Notes under the pieces: model-generated | Told to the model about the DNA's origin: nothing | Database searches by the model: none | What the model saw: only the letters and a program-made list of their open reading frames with translations | Made by a program: the position numbers and the translations under genes | Source of the DNA: Gemmatimonadaceae bacterium | GTDB lineage: Bacteria; Gemmatimonadota; Gemmatimonadetes; Gemmatimonadales; Gemmatimonadaceae | DNA length: 64,000 bases | Reading direction: 5' to 3' | Assembly: GCA_025358925.1 (NCBI GenBank) | Contig: JANYHT010000029.1 | Coordinates: forward strand, 124,001-188,000 | In this document: one piece after another, positions 9,002 to 18,146 of the stretch | Layout: each line of letters begins with the position of its first letter | How positions within the stretch are numbered: the stretch's first letter is position 1

Positions 9002-9652
9002 GTGAGAAAACTCTACCTTTTAGCGACGTCTCTCGGCTTCGCTGCAGTATCCTCCGCCACGGCGCAGGTGGTGTCTGTCGCAGCGCCGGTTGTTGGAAGC
9101 ACGGTTGTGAACTTCGAGTCACTCGCACTTGGCGCAGCGGCTGCCGGTGCATTCACTGGATTCGGAGTGACCGTGAGTGGCGGATGCTTTCTCGCGAACA
9201 GCTTTGCCTCCGCAGGGTTTGGCGCCGGAAACACAAGACAGGCCGGTAACATCCCGACTAGCAGTACCGCCTGTACAGCCGGAACCGCGCAGCAGCCAGT
9301 GACGCTCACCTTCGCCAGTTCGCTCAATTACTTCGGTTTGGTTGGCGTATCAAACAGCAACCTTGATCCCGTTGGACCAGGGCGCATCACGTTGACGAAC
9401 GTACGCGGTGCCGTGACTGTGCTAACGACCGATTTCTTCAACGGAACGAGTCCGGCGTTTGTGGGCTTCACCGATGGTCTCGGTTTTAACAGTGTCACGA
9501 TTTCCGCTGACGTGAACGGTGTGTTTGGCGTTGACAACATCAGCTTTCGCTCACCAAGCACATCGGTGCCAGAGCCGTCAACCGTTGTACTCTTTGTTGC
9601 CGGATTACTCGGCGTTTGGATTATCTCGCGTCGAAAGCATCTGACATACTGA
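9002..9652 (+). CDS. PEP-CTERM (exosortase-sorted) secreted protein
   Basis: A 216-residue exported protein with GTG start at 9002. The N-terminus is a typical signal peptide (RKLYLLATSLGFAAVSSATAQ, read in two parts) cut after about residue 22. The C-terminus has VPEPST, a hydrophobic helix and the basic tail RRK, the PEP-CTERM sorting signal for EpsH/exosortase. The middle is Gly/Ala/Thr-rich, predicted beta, with two Cys. Such proteins are surface or extracellular-matrix proteins. No exosortase gene is in the window. A strong terminator follows at 9705-9731. Confidence 0.85.
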   Translation: MRKLYLLATSLGFAAVSSATAQVVSVAAPVVGSTVVNFESLALGAAAAGAFTGFGVTVSGGCFLANSFASAGFGAGNTRQAGNIPTSSTACTAGTAQQPVTLTFASSLNYFGLVGVSNSNLDPVGPGRITLTNVRGAVTVLTTDFFNGTSPAFVGFTDGLGFNSVTISADVNGVFGVDNISFRSPSTSVPEPSTVVLFVAGLLGVWIISRRKHLTY

Positions 9653-9704
9653 AGAGTTTGACGCTCGCGTGCCGCACACTGCGCGGCATCAACGCCACAA
9701 AAAA

Positions 9705-9731
9705 AGCCCGCTGACATTGTGTCAGCGGGCT
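9705..9731. terminator. Bidirectional rho-independent terminator
   Basis: An 11-base-pair perfect stem, AGCCCGCTGAC / GTCAGCGGGCT, with a five-base loop (ATTGT). It is preceded by a run of A and followed by CTTTTCT, so it can serve both the PEP-CTERM gene (+) and the thioredoxin gene (-). Confidence 0.9.
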
Positions 9732-9746
9732 CTTTTCTGACCAATC

Positions 9747-10298
9747 TTACAAGGCCTTTTTGACCGCGTCATTAATATTTTGCGATCCGCCAACGCCGGT
9801 ATAAATCACTTTTCCAACCTTATCAAGCACGACGACATAACTCGTTGCGGGCGCATCATACGCGCCCGACACCGCACCTTTACGGTCGTAGAGCATGATG
9901 CCGGGCATCGGTGTTGCCTTCTGCCACGCTTTCACTCGGTCGATGGACTGATTGATCGACACGGCGACCGTGATGAATTGTGCCTTGCCAACATATTTCG
10001 TCGCGGCCGCGCGCATGGCAGGCTCAAGCTGTTTGCAGTTGCCGCACCAGGTCGCCCAAAACTCTAACACCACGGGAGTTTTGCCGAGATAGGACGCGAG
10101 GTCGACGGTTTTGCCATCTAACGTTTCGAGTGGACCCCCAGGACCTTTTTCGCCCAGTGCAATGCCGACGTCCTGGGCCGCAACGGTGCCGTGCGCGGTG
10201 AGTGGTCGTGCGAGCGTGGCGCTGAACAGCGCGAAGAGGGCCAGCGACAAACGGAACGACGCATTCGCAACACGAATAGCAGGCAGGGCAAAGCGCAC
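9747..10298 (-). CDS. Thioredoxin-like redox protein, exported
   Basis: A 183-residue thioredoxin-fold protein with GTG start at 10298. A signal-anchor or signal peptide covers residues 10-40. The redox motif WCGNC is at residues 84-88 within VVLEFWATWCGNCKQLEP, and a cis-Pro segment follows near APATSYVV. It likely reduces periplasmic disulfides with electrons from the DsbD-like membrane protein encoded 15 bases upstream at 10313-11041. The frame is open far upstream in this register (to 11105), but that part is a shadow of the DsbD-like gene. Confidence 0.88.
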   Translation of the reverse strand: MRFALPAIRVANASFRLSLALFALFSATLARPLTAHGTVAAQDVGIALGEKGPGGPLETLDGKTVDLASYLGKTPVVLEFWATWCGNCKQLEPAMRAAATKYVGKAQFITVAVSINQSIDRVKAWQKATPMPGIMLYDRKGAVSGAYDAPATSYVVVLDKVGKVIYTGVGGSQNINDAVKKAL

Positions 10299-10312
10299 GA
10301 AAGACTCCGGGA

Positions 10313-11041
10313 TCAGAAGTAAACCTGACCCATTTTGACAAGGTAGTACTCCGCCATGCCGATCATGACGAAGGCAAAGCCGCGTTTCACCCACACCATC
10401 CATGTGCCGGCGCGCGGCAGCCGCGTGACTGCACCTGCAGAAAGCCCGACGATGACCAACAGCGTACACATGCCGAGCGAGAACGTGAACAGATAGAGGA
10501 AGCCGAGTGCTGCGCTGCCGGTGGTACTGACCCACGTGAGGACGGCGGCCATGACCGGCGCAGAGCATGGTGCGGCAACTAAGCCTGATGCGGCGCCCAT
10601 TATGAACGCACCGGCGACGCGGCCCCCCGTGCCGGCGTTGGAAGCGCGTTGCAGGATGGACGACGGAACGCGGACGGGGAGCACGTCGAGCATGGACAGC
10701 GCGGCCAGCATGAGCAAATTGGCCATAGCGAAAAAGGCCCATGGATTGGCGCTCACTGTGCCGAACATCGTACCCGTAAGTCCGGCCAAAAGTCCCAGTC
10801 CCGCGTAGACTGAGGCGAGTCCCAGCACGTAAGTGAGGGACAGCAGGAGGGGTCGCCAACGCGAGGCGATGGCGGTGCCGGCGCGTTCTGCCGCAGATTG
10901 TCCGCCGACGATCGCGGCGGTGATCGGGATCATCGGGTAGACGCAGGGCGTCAGCGACGTAAGGACTCCGGCGCCAAAGAGAAGCGGGAGAGCTGCGGCC
11001 GGATTGCCGGAGAGCTGGGAGGCGACGTCGGAGAGTTGCAT
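10313..11041 (-). CDS. DsbD/CcdA-type membrane thiol transporter
   Basis: A 242-residue integral membrane protein with about six hydrophobic segments. It corresponds to the DsbD transmembrane beta domain or CcdA. The two essential Cys are in [10 protein letters not shown] (about residue 33) and [10 protein letters not shown] (about residue 152), each flanked by Pro as in the family. It moves electrons from cytoplasmic thioredoxin across the membrane to an exported thiol protein, probably the thioredoxin-like product of the next gene. ATG at 11041; an alternative start nine codons upstream exists. Confidence 0.88.
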   Translation of the reverse strand: MQLSDVASQLSGNPAAALPLLFGAGVLTSLTPCVYPMIPITAAIVGGQSAAERAGTAIASRWRPLLLSLTYVLGLASVYAGLGLLAGLTGTMFGTVSANPWAFFAMANLLMLAALSMLDVLPVRVPSSILQRASNAGTGGRVAGAFIMGAASGLVAAPCSAPVMAAVLTWVSTTGSAALGFLYLFTFSLGMCTLLVIVGLSAGAVTRLPRAGTWMVWVKRGFAFVMIGMAEYYLVKMGQVYF

Positions 11042-11070
11042 CAGTACTGAAATATAGTGGTACTGCAAGC

Positions 11071-11220
11071 CGCCAATTACGCGAATTGAACCGAATGGGG
11101 GACACGGGGGTGAGTCGCCGAGGAGTCTTTCATCTCGTGCTTTTCAACTTCAAGAATACGGTTACGCAGTTGTCGCGACGTCATTCGTCGCAGGTTGGGT
11201 TCAATTCGCGTAATTCGCGG
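11071..11220. repeat. Inverted pair of the GAATTACGCGAATTGAACC repeat
   Basis: The left arm at 11071-11092 (ending AATTACGCGAATTGAACC) and the right arm at 11198-11220 (starting GGTTCAATTCGCGTAATT) are reverse complements over about 22 bases, with 105 bases between them. The same word starts repeat copy B at 5738. The pair lies between the DsbD-like gene and the ettA start, so a transcript across it could fold into a long hairpin in the ettA leader. Confidence 0.75.
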
Positions 11221-11301
11221 TACGCAGTTCGCGGTCCCGAAGTACTCGTGCCGCTAGATTGCACGCGAGAAACATCCAAACCCTTTAGCACCAGCACTCG
11301 C

Positions 11302-12978
11302 ATGGCACCGCAGTTCATTTACGTGATGAAGAAGTTGCGCAAGGTCGTTCCCGTCTCGCGCATCATTCTCGACGATATCTGGTTGTCGTTTTATCCTGGC
11401 GCCAAGATTGGCGTGCTGGGCGCAAACGGCGCGGGTAAGTCGTCGTTGTTGCGCATCATGGCTGGTGTGGACCAGGATTTTCAGGGCGAAGCGTGGGCTG
11501 CGCAGGGCACCAAGATTGGCTACCTGCCGCAGGAGCCGCAGCTCGATGCGACGCTTGATGTGCGTGGCAATGTGGAGCTCGCCGTGAAAGTGCAGCGCGA
11601 TTTGCTGAACGAGTTCAACGACATCTCCATGAAGTTTGCCGAACCGATGAGTGATGCGGCGATGGAGAAGTTGTTGGATCGACAGAGCAAAGTGCAGGAG
11701 CGCATTGATACGCTCGATTTGTGGAATCTCGATAACACGATTGAGATCGCGATGGACGCGTTGCGCTTGCCGCCCGGTGATGCCGACGTCTCAACGTTGA
11801 GTGGTGGTGAGCGTCGTCGCGTGGCATTGTGTCGCGTGTTGCTTGAGCAGCCGGACATGTTGCTGCTGGACGAACCCACCAATCATCTTGACGCGGAAAG
11901 TGTTGCGTGGTTGGAGCGCTTCTTGTCGGAGTTTGCGGGAACGGTGGTGGCCATTACCCATGATCGATATTTCCTCGACAATGTGGCGCAATGGATTCTT
12001 GAGCTAGATCGTGGCAAGGGTATTCCTTGGGAAGGCAACTACTCTAGTTGGCTCGATCAGAAGCGTACGCGACTGCAGCAAGAAGAGAAAACAGAGAGTG
12101 CGCGTCAGCGTGCGTTGCAACGCGAGTTGGAGTGGGTGCGTTTGGCACCGCGCGCTCGGCAGGCGAAGAACAAGGCGCGTGTGCAGGCGTTTGAAGAGTT
12201 GGAGAGTGAAGAAAGCCAAGAGCGCGTCTCCACCAACGAAATTGTCATTCCAGTGCCGCCGCGCTTGGGCAACGACGTGGTGATTGCGAAGAGCGTCTCG
12301 AAGGCGTACGGCGACAAGTTGCTGTATGACGATTTGTCGTTCGCGTTGCCGCGCGGTGGCATTGTTGGCGTGATTGGTCCAAACGGCGCGGGTAAGACAA
12401 CGCTATTCCGGATGATTATTGGTACTGAGGCACCAGATTCCGGCTCGCTGAAAACGGGTGAGACGGTGCAGTTGGGCTATGTCGATCAATCGCGTACGCT
12501 CGATCCGACGAAAAGTGCGTGGCAAGAAATTTCTGGTGGCGTGGAGCTCATCACGGTGGGTAAGCGTGAGATGAATTCACGCGCGTATTTGAGTTCGTTC
12601 AATTTTCGCGGCAATGATCAACAGAAGAAAGTTGGCGATTTAAGCGGTGGTGAGCGGAACCGATTGCATCTCGCGAAGACGTTGATGGCGGGTGCGAACG
12701 TATTGTTGCTGGACGAACCAACGAACGACTTGGATGTGGATACGTTGCGCGCGCTGGAAGTAGCGCTGTTGGATTTTGCGGGCTGCGCGGTGGTGATCAG
12801 TCACGATCGTTGGTTTTTGGATCGGATCGCGACGCATATTTTGGCGTTTGAGGGTGAGTCGGAGACGGTGTGGTATGAGGGGAATTATGGGGCGTACATC
12901 GAAGATTTAAGACGGCGTAAGGGTGCGGATGCGGATCAGCCGCATCGGATCAAGTACAAACCGTTAGTGCGGAAGTAG
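11302..12978 (+). CDS. ettA: ABC-F family ATPase, energy-dependent translational throttle protein
   Basis: A 558-residue soluble twin-ATPase of the ABC-F family, matching the length of EttA (about 555). EttA binds the ribosomal E site and gates entry into elongation according to the ATP/ADP ratio. Domain 1 has Walker A GANGAGKS near residue 38 and [13 protein letters not shown] followed by [11 protein letters not shown]. Domain 2 has [21 protein letters not shown] and [11 protein letters not shown]. Between them is the charged linker (P-site tRNA interaction motif) rich in Arg and Glu. The start [14 protein letters not shown] fits EttA; 72 extra in-frame upstream codons span a repeat and are not coding. 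Confidence 0.93.
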   Translation: MAPQFIYVMKKLRKVVPVSRIILDDIWLSFYPGAKIGVLGANGAGKSSLLRIMAGVDQDFQGEAWAAQGTKIGYLPQEPQLDATLDVRGNVELAVKVQRDLLNEFNDISMKFAEPMSDAAMEKLLDRQSKVQERIDTLDLWNLDNTIEIAMDALRLPPGDADVSTLSGGERRRVALCRVLLEQPDMLLLDEPTNHLDAESVAWLERFLSEFAGTVVAITHDRYFLDNVAQWILELDRGKGIPWEGNYSSWLDQKRTRLQQEEKTESARQRALQRELEWVRLAPRARQAKNKARVQAFEELESEESQERVSTNEIVIPVPPRLGNDVVIAKSVSKAYGDKLLYDDLSFALPRGGIVGVIGPNGAGKTTLFRMIIGTEAPDSGSLKTGETVQLGYVDQSRTLDPTKSAWQEISGGVELITVGKREMNSRAYLSSFNFRGNDQQKKVGDLSGGERNRLHLAKTLMAGANVLLLDEPTNDLDVDTLRALEVALLDFAGCAVVISHDRWFLDRIATHILAFEGESETVWYEGNYGAYIEDLRRRKGADADQPHRIKYKPLVRK

Positions 12979-13096
12979 GGGTGTGCTAAGATGGCATCAC
13001 GGTCTGAGTCGTAGCAGGTGATTACAAAGCGGCGGCGTGACTTCGCCTCGCGACTGTCGAAGGTGTGGGTCTCAACAGCAGTGCGAGGGGCGAGTC

Positions 13097-13585
13097 ATGG
13101 AGCGAGGGCGAGTGGTGTTGGCTGGAGTCGCGATGCTAATACTGCTCGCGTGTTCGTCGACCGATGACACCGACTTTCTCACGGTGCGTGGCGCAATGCG
13201 CACGCCGGCTGGTGTGCAGCTGAACGCGCGCGTTGAGCAGGGCGGCCGGACAACAAACGTGAGTCACGCGGACATCATGCGTGTGCAGTCGGATGGTCAA
13301 TCGTATGCGCGTGTTGATGTCAGTCGCAGTGGTGCGATGCGCGTGGTCGTGGTGGCGATGACGTCGCTCGCTGATACGATTGCAATTGGTGACGTCGAAA
13401 TGCCGTTGACGAAAGGGTTCGTGTATGGCGTGACGGTGTCGCGCGAAGCGGCGGGCAAGGCGACGTTCTGCTTTGGATGCTCGGGAGTGCAGAAGTTTCC
13501 GTTGCGTAGCAGCGAGCGAAACAGCACGGATTCGCTGTGGCTGACTATTTCAAACGCCGCGCCGTGTAAGGGGTGCGTGTACTAA
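13097..13585 (+). CDS. Small lipoprotein, unknown function
   Basis: A 162-residue lipoprotein. From ATG 13097 the signal peptide ends in the lipobox LLAC with Cys19. The rest is predicted beta-rich with two pairs of Cys, CFGC and CKGC, near the C-terminus. These CxxC pairs could bind a metal or form disulfides. I do not recognise the family. The stop overlaps the convergent gene at 13582-14067 by 4 bases. Confidence 0.65.
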   Translation: MERGRVVLAGVAMLILLACSSTDDTDFLTVRGAMRTPAGVQLNARVEQGGRTTNVSHADIMRVQSDGQSYARVDVSRSGAMRVVVVAMTSLADTIAIGDVEMPLTKGFVYGVTVSREAAGKATFCFGCSGVQKFPLRSSERNSTDSLWLTISNAAPCKGCVY

Positions 13586-14067
13586 CCCCTGCGTGCTGCG
13601 CGAGTCGCTTTCGGCCGTGACGGGTCGCACGCAATTGACGAAAATACCACTGGTACGTCGAGCTCTGGTGCTCCGATAACTATTGCGTCCGACAAGTAGC
13701 GCGCGAAACCAGTCAGCGTGCGTCCATCGCGCGATCGCACGAGTGATGTTTGCCATCCTTGCAACCCAGTGAAGATCCGCACGAGCACCGAATCTCCGCG
13801 CCGATACCATTTGCTGCGTTGTTCCCACACGGCGCGCGATGACGCTGCGACGCGAGGGAAGAATACTTGCCCCGTGTCTTGCAACACCACGGTGTCGAAT
13901 GTGCTGTCGCGCGCGACCACGGCAACGCTGCCCGTTGGTCCAAGCGGGCGGTTGATGCGCCAACAACCCGTTATGCGCGTGAGTGTTTGGGCGGATACGT
14001 CTGTTGACGAGATGGTGGGCGCGCCGACGAAGGCAGCTACAATTGCGATGACGCGAAGCGAGGACAT
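13582..14067 (-). CDS. Secreted hypothetical protein
   Basis: A 161-residue protein with a signal peptide (MSSLRVIAIVAAFVGAPTIS, processing near SAQT). The mature part starts TGCWRI, similar to the GCWR openings common in exported small beta-barrel (lipocalin-like) proteins of this phylum, and is predicted beta-rich. There is no recognised family. It is convergent with, and overlaps by 4 bases, the CxxC lipoprotein gene. Confidence 0.6.
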   Translation of the reverse strand: MSSLRVIAIVAAFVGAPTISSTDVSAQTLTRITGCWRINRPLGPTGSVAVVARDSTFDTVVLQDTGQVFFPRVAASSRAVWEQRSKWYRRGDSVLVRIFTGLQGWQTSLVRSRDGRTLTGFARYLSDAIVIGAPELDVPVVFSSIACDPSRPKATRAARRG

Positions 14068-14132
14068 AGTGTGAATGTTACGGCGTGGGCCAACGAGGCG
14101 CTGTTGTGTGAGTGTGACGACATGCGAACAGT

Positions 14133-14240
14133 TTGGACGAATTCGATGCGGCTCACCATGTCGCAGCGTGGGCGATTAGTGAAGTGACATTGTCGGCGTA
14201 TCGATATTTCGAGATGCTAAGGAAGACAACGCCTATGCCA
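14133..14240 (+). pseudogene. Relic of the C-terminus of a class A beta-lactamase-like gene
   Basis: The translation WAISEVTLSAYRYFEMLRKT (about 14169-14230) matches QAISEVALVAYRYFEMIGKT, the C-terminus of the intact serine hydrolase gene at 24324-25241. The DNA is also clearly similar. Nothing upstream corresponds to the rest of that gene. The frame runs on to 14384 with unrelated residues. The rest of the gap to 14478 holds nothing I can name. Confidence 0.75.
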
Positions 14241-14478
14241 TACATGGTACTGTTGGCCGAAGTCCTCGCAAGCATCGGATATGCACTATTAAAGTCGCAC
14301 TTGTGGATGCCCGAGGGCATCGGACCTCCCAGCGCGGGTGCCCTAGCTCGCGCTGCTGCCGACACTGCGGCCGCTGGCCGATGAGCAGGAGAAGGATCGA
14401 GAAGCCGCAGTGCAGCATTCCACCAACTCTCCTACGTTTGAGGCATGCACCGTAACAACGCTGCGCGAACGCTTCGAT

Positions 14479-15801
14479 CTACAGATCCGCGTCACCGTCG
14501 TACTCGAACCCCTCGTCGAGGAACGCCGACGCTATCGTCGCGCAATCGGCCTCACTCGTCTCGTGTTGCCGCATGTCCGCGTACCATGACGATCGAATTG
14601 TCGCGACCATGTCGCTGACCACAGCATCCGCCTCGACTCGAGTTAATGAAAATCGTTCCGCTTGCGAAAGCAGATTGGTGCGCCGTGCGCGTCGTCCCGT
14701 TCGTCCGCACACCATCGCTAAGTCGCGTTCGTGACTGCCAACTCGCGGATCAGGTGTCACGTCGTACGCGGGAGCGAGTCGCCAGTCATGCGCGGTGGCG
14801 ATCAGCGCATGATTGCGAGGATGATCATCAAGGTTTGAGACCAACGCATTGAACACCATGCGCCGAAAGAGTTCACGTTGATCCTCGTCCGGCCGCGCAG
14901 ACCATCGTCGCAGTTCGTCGGCCAGTAGCACGTACGACCACCGATCGCGAAGTTGCGGCGATTCATCGGCATTGAGCACCGTCAGTGCGCTGACCATCCG
15001 GTGACGTCGGTATTGCACCGACTCATTCGCGACGGGATCCAAACGCTCCCGGTCGAAACGCATGACCAGCAACACGCGTGCACGACCGACGCGAACGAGA
15101 CGCGTGATTGGCGTGGTAATCCCGCAGCGACGCGCGAGCGCGAGCATGCCCGCTTCAACGGACGCGTTGGTCCACCGATCATCACGCGCGGGAAACTTCG
15201 CGAGCCAAAGCCCAGTCTCGTCCTCAACCACACTCTTGGGTCGAGCGCCGCCCATCGACGTTCCGCCGTCCCGCATCAACACCTCAGCGTGTCGCAATCG
15301 TTCGGGAAGTGCTGATGAAGGATGTGACTCAATGAGCCGTGCCGTTTCCATTAATTCCGGCAGTCGCACGATTCGATTGTATGCCCAGAGCGCTGCGGGC
15401 TCCGCGTTACGTCCAAACGACAGCGCACCAGCCCGGTCTTCAGGCGACGCAAGCAAGTAGTCAACTTCGGTCAACGCCGACCGTCCGAGCGCGCGTTGAA
15501 TGACCAATCGTCCCCACGCATCGGGCGACGAGTCACGCAACGCGCCGAAAATTCCGCCGAGTGCTGCTGTTTCTTGCACGCGGTCCGACAACGGCAGGTG
15601 ATACGAATCCATCGGCACCGCATCAGGGCGTGCGCGATAACGGCGCCCGTAAACGAAGCGACCGACTGTGCCAGCACTCGTTTGCTCTTGTGAAAAACGT
15701 CCGCAGGTTATCGTCTCGGTCGAATTCGGAAGTTGCACATAGACGTAGCAGTCTTGCACATGTCCGCGCGCAGCGCTGACGGAAGCTTCTGCGCGCGGCA
15801 T
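14479..15801 (-). CDS. hipA: HipA-family Ser/Thr kinase toxin
   Basis: A 440-residue HipA-type kinase toxin. HipA of E. coli phosphorylates GltX and causes persistence; the target here is unknown. The family markers are in order: an N-terminal subdomain ending in GIFGALRDSSPDAWGR, GGARPKS (phosphate/nucleotide loop), WLAKFP with the ATP-contacting Lys, the catalytic segment SNLDDHPRNHAL and the metal-binding Asp in LAPAYDVTPDP. The ATG at 15801 overlaps the hipB stop (TGATG), so toxin and antitoxin are translationally coupled. All kinase elements look intact. Confidence 0.9.
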   Translation of the reverse strand: MPRAEASVSAARGHVQDCYVYVQLPNSTETITCGRFSQEQTSAGTVGRFVYGRRYRARPDAVPMDSYHLPLSDRVQETAALGGIFGALRDSSPDAWGRLVIQRALGRSALTEVDYLLASPEDRAGALSFGRNAEPAALWAYNRIVRLPELMETARLIESHPSSALPERLRHAEVLMRDGGTSMGGARPKSVVEDETGLWLAKFPARDDRWTNASVEAGMLALARRCGITTPITRLVRVGRARVLLVMRFDRERLDPVANESVQYRRHRMVSALTVLNADESPQLRDRWSYVLLADELRRWSARPDEDQRELFRRMVFNALVSNLDDHPRNHALIATAHDWRLAPAYDVTPDPRVGSHERDLAMVCGRTGRRARRTNLLSQAERFSLTRVEADAVVSDMVATIRSSWYADMRQHETSEADCATIASAFLDEGFEYDGDADL

Positions 15802-16133
15802 CAGAAATCGTCGTCCAAACGCGCTGTGAGCGAGGCTCGGTTTCCAAGTCTCGCCGCAGCAAGCGTCTCTCCCTCCCGATCCCGATTGGGTTGCGCAACC
15901 TCGGCCAACTGGTCGAGCAGTCCCAGTGCCCAGAGCGCTGCGGCATATGCGGCGATTCCAGTGCCCGGAGCGCCGCTTTCGACGTTGCGTATTGTGTTGA
16001 GCGATACGCCCGATCGCCGAGCAAGGTCTTGTTGGCGCCAACCGCGACGGAGACGGGCGGTCTCGATATGACTTCCCATCAGCGTGATGGCGTCCTGCGT
16101 TGCGCCGACCGTGTTGATCGAATTCCTACCCAT
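15801..16133 (-). CDS. hipB: HipB-type HTH antitoxin
   Basis: A 110-residue XRE-type helix-turn-helix protein. RLRRGWRQQDLARRSGVSLNTIRNVESG, read in parts, is the DNA-binding domain at about residues 27-54. It is the antitoxin and autorepressor for the overlapping hipA gene. Start 16133 is used; an internal ATG at 16079 would remove 18 residues before the HTH. The C-terminal tail (about 35 residues) is charged and probably flexible. A 17-base inverted repeat lies just upstream at 16150-16195. Confidence 0.88.
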   Translation of the reverse strand: MGRNSINTVGATQDAITLMGSHIETARLRRGWRQQDLARRSGVSLNTIRNVESGAPGTGIAAYAAALWALGLLDQLAEVAQPNRDREGETLAAARLGNRASLTARLDDDF

Positions 16134-16149
16134 GTCACCTCAGCGCCGT

Positions 16150-16195
16150 AATAACAGCGTTAAAAGCTATATATCGCTCTATTTAAGGCGTTATT
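16150..16195 (-). promoter_or_regulatory. Candidate hipBA operator/promoter
   Basis: AATAACAGCGTTAAAAG (16150-16166) and CTATTTAAGGCGTTATT (16179-16195) form an imperfect inverted repeat around an AT-rich core (CTATATATCG). It sits 17-62 bases upstream of the hipB start. HipB proteins repress their own operon by binding such palindromes, so this is the likely operator. Confidence 0.6.
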
Positions 16196-16300
16196 GCCAC
16201 TAACGCAAGGCAGCGTTTTGTTTGCCAGCTACGTATCCCGTGCGTCGACACCCGTTCGACGAGTTTCTCCATCTCTTGGAAAACGTCGCTTCGCCGTGGG

Positions 16301-17413
16301 TCAATCAGTAGTGGCCGAATTCATTCGTCGTATCGCCACCACTGCACACAATCCCACCGCAAACAACAACAATCGCAACACACTCGGCTCCGGCACCACC
16401 GTCGGCCCCACCGTATCAAATGCACCATTCAAAAACGCCTGCACACGTCCCGGCGCTCGCAACGAAGAAAATGCAAACGTCAACACGCGATTATCGTCGT
16501 CGAGATTGAACTCGTCGCGCTGATGCACGAAACCGAGAAAGACACCGGTACCCACACCAGTGCGGAGATCAAGCCAATCGTCAGGTGGTAAAAAATTGTC
16601 AACCATCCATCCGTCGGCTGGTGCGATGTCGAAAATGCCGGCACCATGCGTCTCGATCTGAAACACCGCCATCGGACCTCCGCTCAGCCACGTCGTGGTA
16701 TACGTATAGCGAAACAGCGGACCGGTTGTCGTGACGGATGCGACCACGTCGATTTTCGTATCGTTGTTATTTGCCAGATACGTTGCTTGCAGCTCAGCGA
16801 TGTCGCCGACACCGGTATGATCTGACAACGGCAGTTCGTCGTCGGTGCGGATGGTCGGGTACATCACGTCCAAATTACTTTTGCCGTGCCCAACGCCAAG
16901 CACGTGCCCCATCTCATGCGCACCAAGATTAAACGCTTCTTTCAGATTGGTGACGCCGCGATCAATCTCCATTTCGCCAGCAGTTGGCGTATGATTGCCA
17001 CTCGCGTCTTTCACGTTTGGATCGTACGCCGGACCACCTTCGCCTTGATGTTTGTTACCGTCCGCATCTTTGACCGTGCCGGCTGGAGACCACTTCACGC
17101 TGACGACATTTGGCACATTTACTGCGGACGCAACATCAGTCACGGCGAGTTTGATATTGCGATTCTTGAGCGTCGGATCGTCAAACCACAGCTTCATGCC
17201 CGCAATAAGCTTCGCGCGCCGTCCAGGTAACGCACCCGCATCTGGATCAGGCGGTAGGTAGACGGTGATGGTCGTGTTGTTCCCCCATCGCACGAGCCCG
17301 TGACTTCCTGCATCCCGCTCGGGCGATTGTGCGTTCGACGTGCGCGAAGCAAAAAGCAACACCATCGCCACACCGACGCGGCGCACCGCGTGTCCTGCTG
17401 TTTGAGTGATCAC
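16301..17413 (-). CDS. PEP-CTERM zinc metalloprotease (metzincin/matrixin type)
   Basis: A 370-residue exported protease. The GTG at 17413 has AGGA upstream and gives a signal peptide (VRRVGVAMVLLF, then SNA). The zinc site HEMGHVLGVGH (HExxHxxGxxH) and the following VMYPT Met-turn define the metzincin clan, closest to matrixins. A second, beta-rich domain follows, then VPEPSV, a hydrophobic helix and RRMN: a PEP-CTERM sorting tail. So this should be an exosortase-processed, surface or secreted protease. A longer frame to 17584 exists but has no signal peptide at its start. Confidence 0.88.
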   Translation of the reverse strand: MITQTAGHAVRRVGVAMVLLFASRTSNAQSPERDAGSHGLVRWGNNTTITVYLPPDPDAGALPGRRAKLIAGMKLWFDDPTLKNRNIKLAVTDVASAVNVPNVVSVKWSPAGTVKDADGNKHQGEGGPAYDPNVKDASGNHTPTAGEMEIDRGVTNLKEAFNLGAHEMGHVLGVGHGKSNLDVMYPTIRTDDELPLSDHTGVGDIAELQATYLANNNDTKIDVVASVTTTGPLFRYTYTTTWLSGGPMAVFQIETHGAGIFDIAPADGWMVDNFLPPDDWLDLRTGVGTGVFLGFVHQRDEFNLDDDNRVLTFAFSSLRAPGRVQAFLNGAFDTVGPTVVPEPSVLRLLLFAVGLCAVVAIRRMNSATTD

Positions 17414-17678
17414 GATAGCCGTCCTGGGGAAGCCGTCGATAGTGCGCCAATAAAACACCCATATTATTGACATCGATAAAATCCCTCGCACCTCCTTGCA
17501 GCGCAACTGAGTCTCATGTTGAAGCGTACTCATCATTTCTGAAAAGAATTTTGTGCTTGTGGGATCGTTGCGTCGACTGCGCAACGACTACGTGGAGCAG
17601 GATTTCTTACGAGAAAATACTCACGCGACGCACACGGTATTGTCTCAACTCGTGGTGGTCGTCTATCCTCTATTCAGT

Positions 17679-18146
17679 ATGCAAACCGCACCACGCCTGA
17701 CCGTTCCGTTGCGCATCACGGTAGTGCACCCACCGCCGGGCGTGCGCTTCGCCATTCAACACGGCAAATCAGAGATCACCGAGCCCTCCGCAGTCTCGCC
17801 GGAAACCATCGTCTTCAACGTCATGATCACTGTTGATGACACGGCAATGCACCAGCCACCACGACTACTCGGCGCCGTTGTACAGGGGCCACGAACCGCT
17901 CGATTTATGTATGTGAATTCGGGCACTCGCGCCGGACAGTTCGACTCGCGGTGGGATCGTCGAGCGAAAGTGCCGCTGTCGGTGATATCGTGGGAGGTGA
18001 TTCGCCAACAGCAAGCAACACCTAACTCGTGTGTCGCCGTGAGTATTGAAGGTCGTTCGCGCGATGGTGGTCCGAACTGCGCGACGGTGCAGCTGATCGG
18101 CACTGGGTGGCACGTCGCGCCACAAGAAAACAAAAATGTTGATTGA
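17679..18146 (+). CDS. DUF5990 family protein
   Basis: A 155-residue protein matching the pattern of DUF5990: RITVVHPPPGVRFAIQHGKSE near the start, LGAVVQGPRTARFMYVN in the middle, RAKVPLSVISWEVI, and RDGGPNCATVQ near the end. The family has no known function and is usually a small cytoplasmic protein. The start of the next gene overlaps its end by 11 bases, which suggests an operon with the glyoxalase-like gene. Confidence 0.8.
   Translation: MQTAPRLTVPLRITVVHPPPGVRFAIQHGKSEITEPSAVSPETIVFNVMITVDDTAMHQPPRLLGAVVQGPRTARFMYVNSGTRAGQFDSRWDRRAKVPLSVISWEVIRQQQATPNSCVAVSIEGRSRDGGPNCATVQLIGTGWHVAPQENKNVD

Noticed and set aside
9747-11105. A 452-codon open frame on the minus strand
   Set aside because: Only its last 184 codons (from 10298) are protein-like thioredoxin. 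The rest is an Arg-rich shadow of the DsbD-like gene in another frame.
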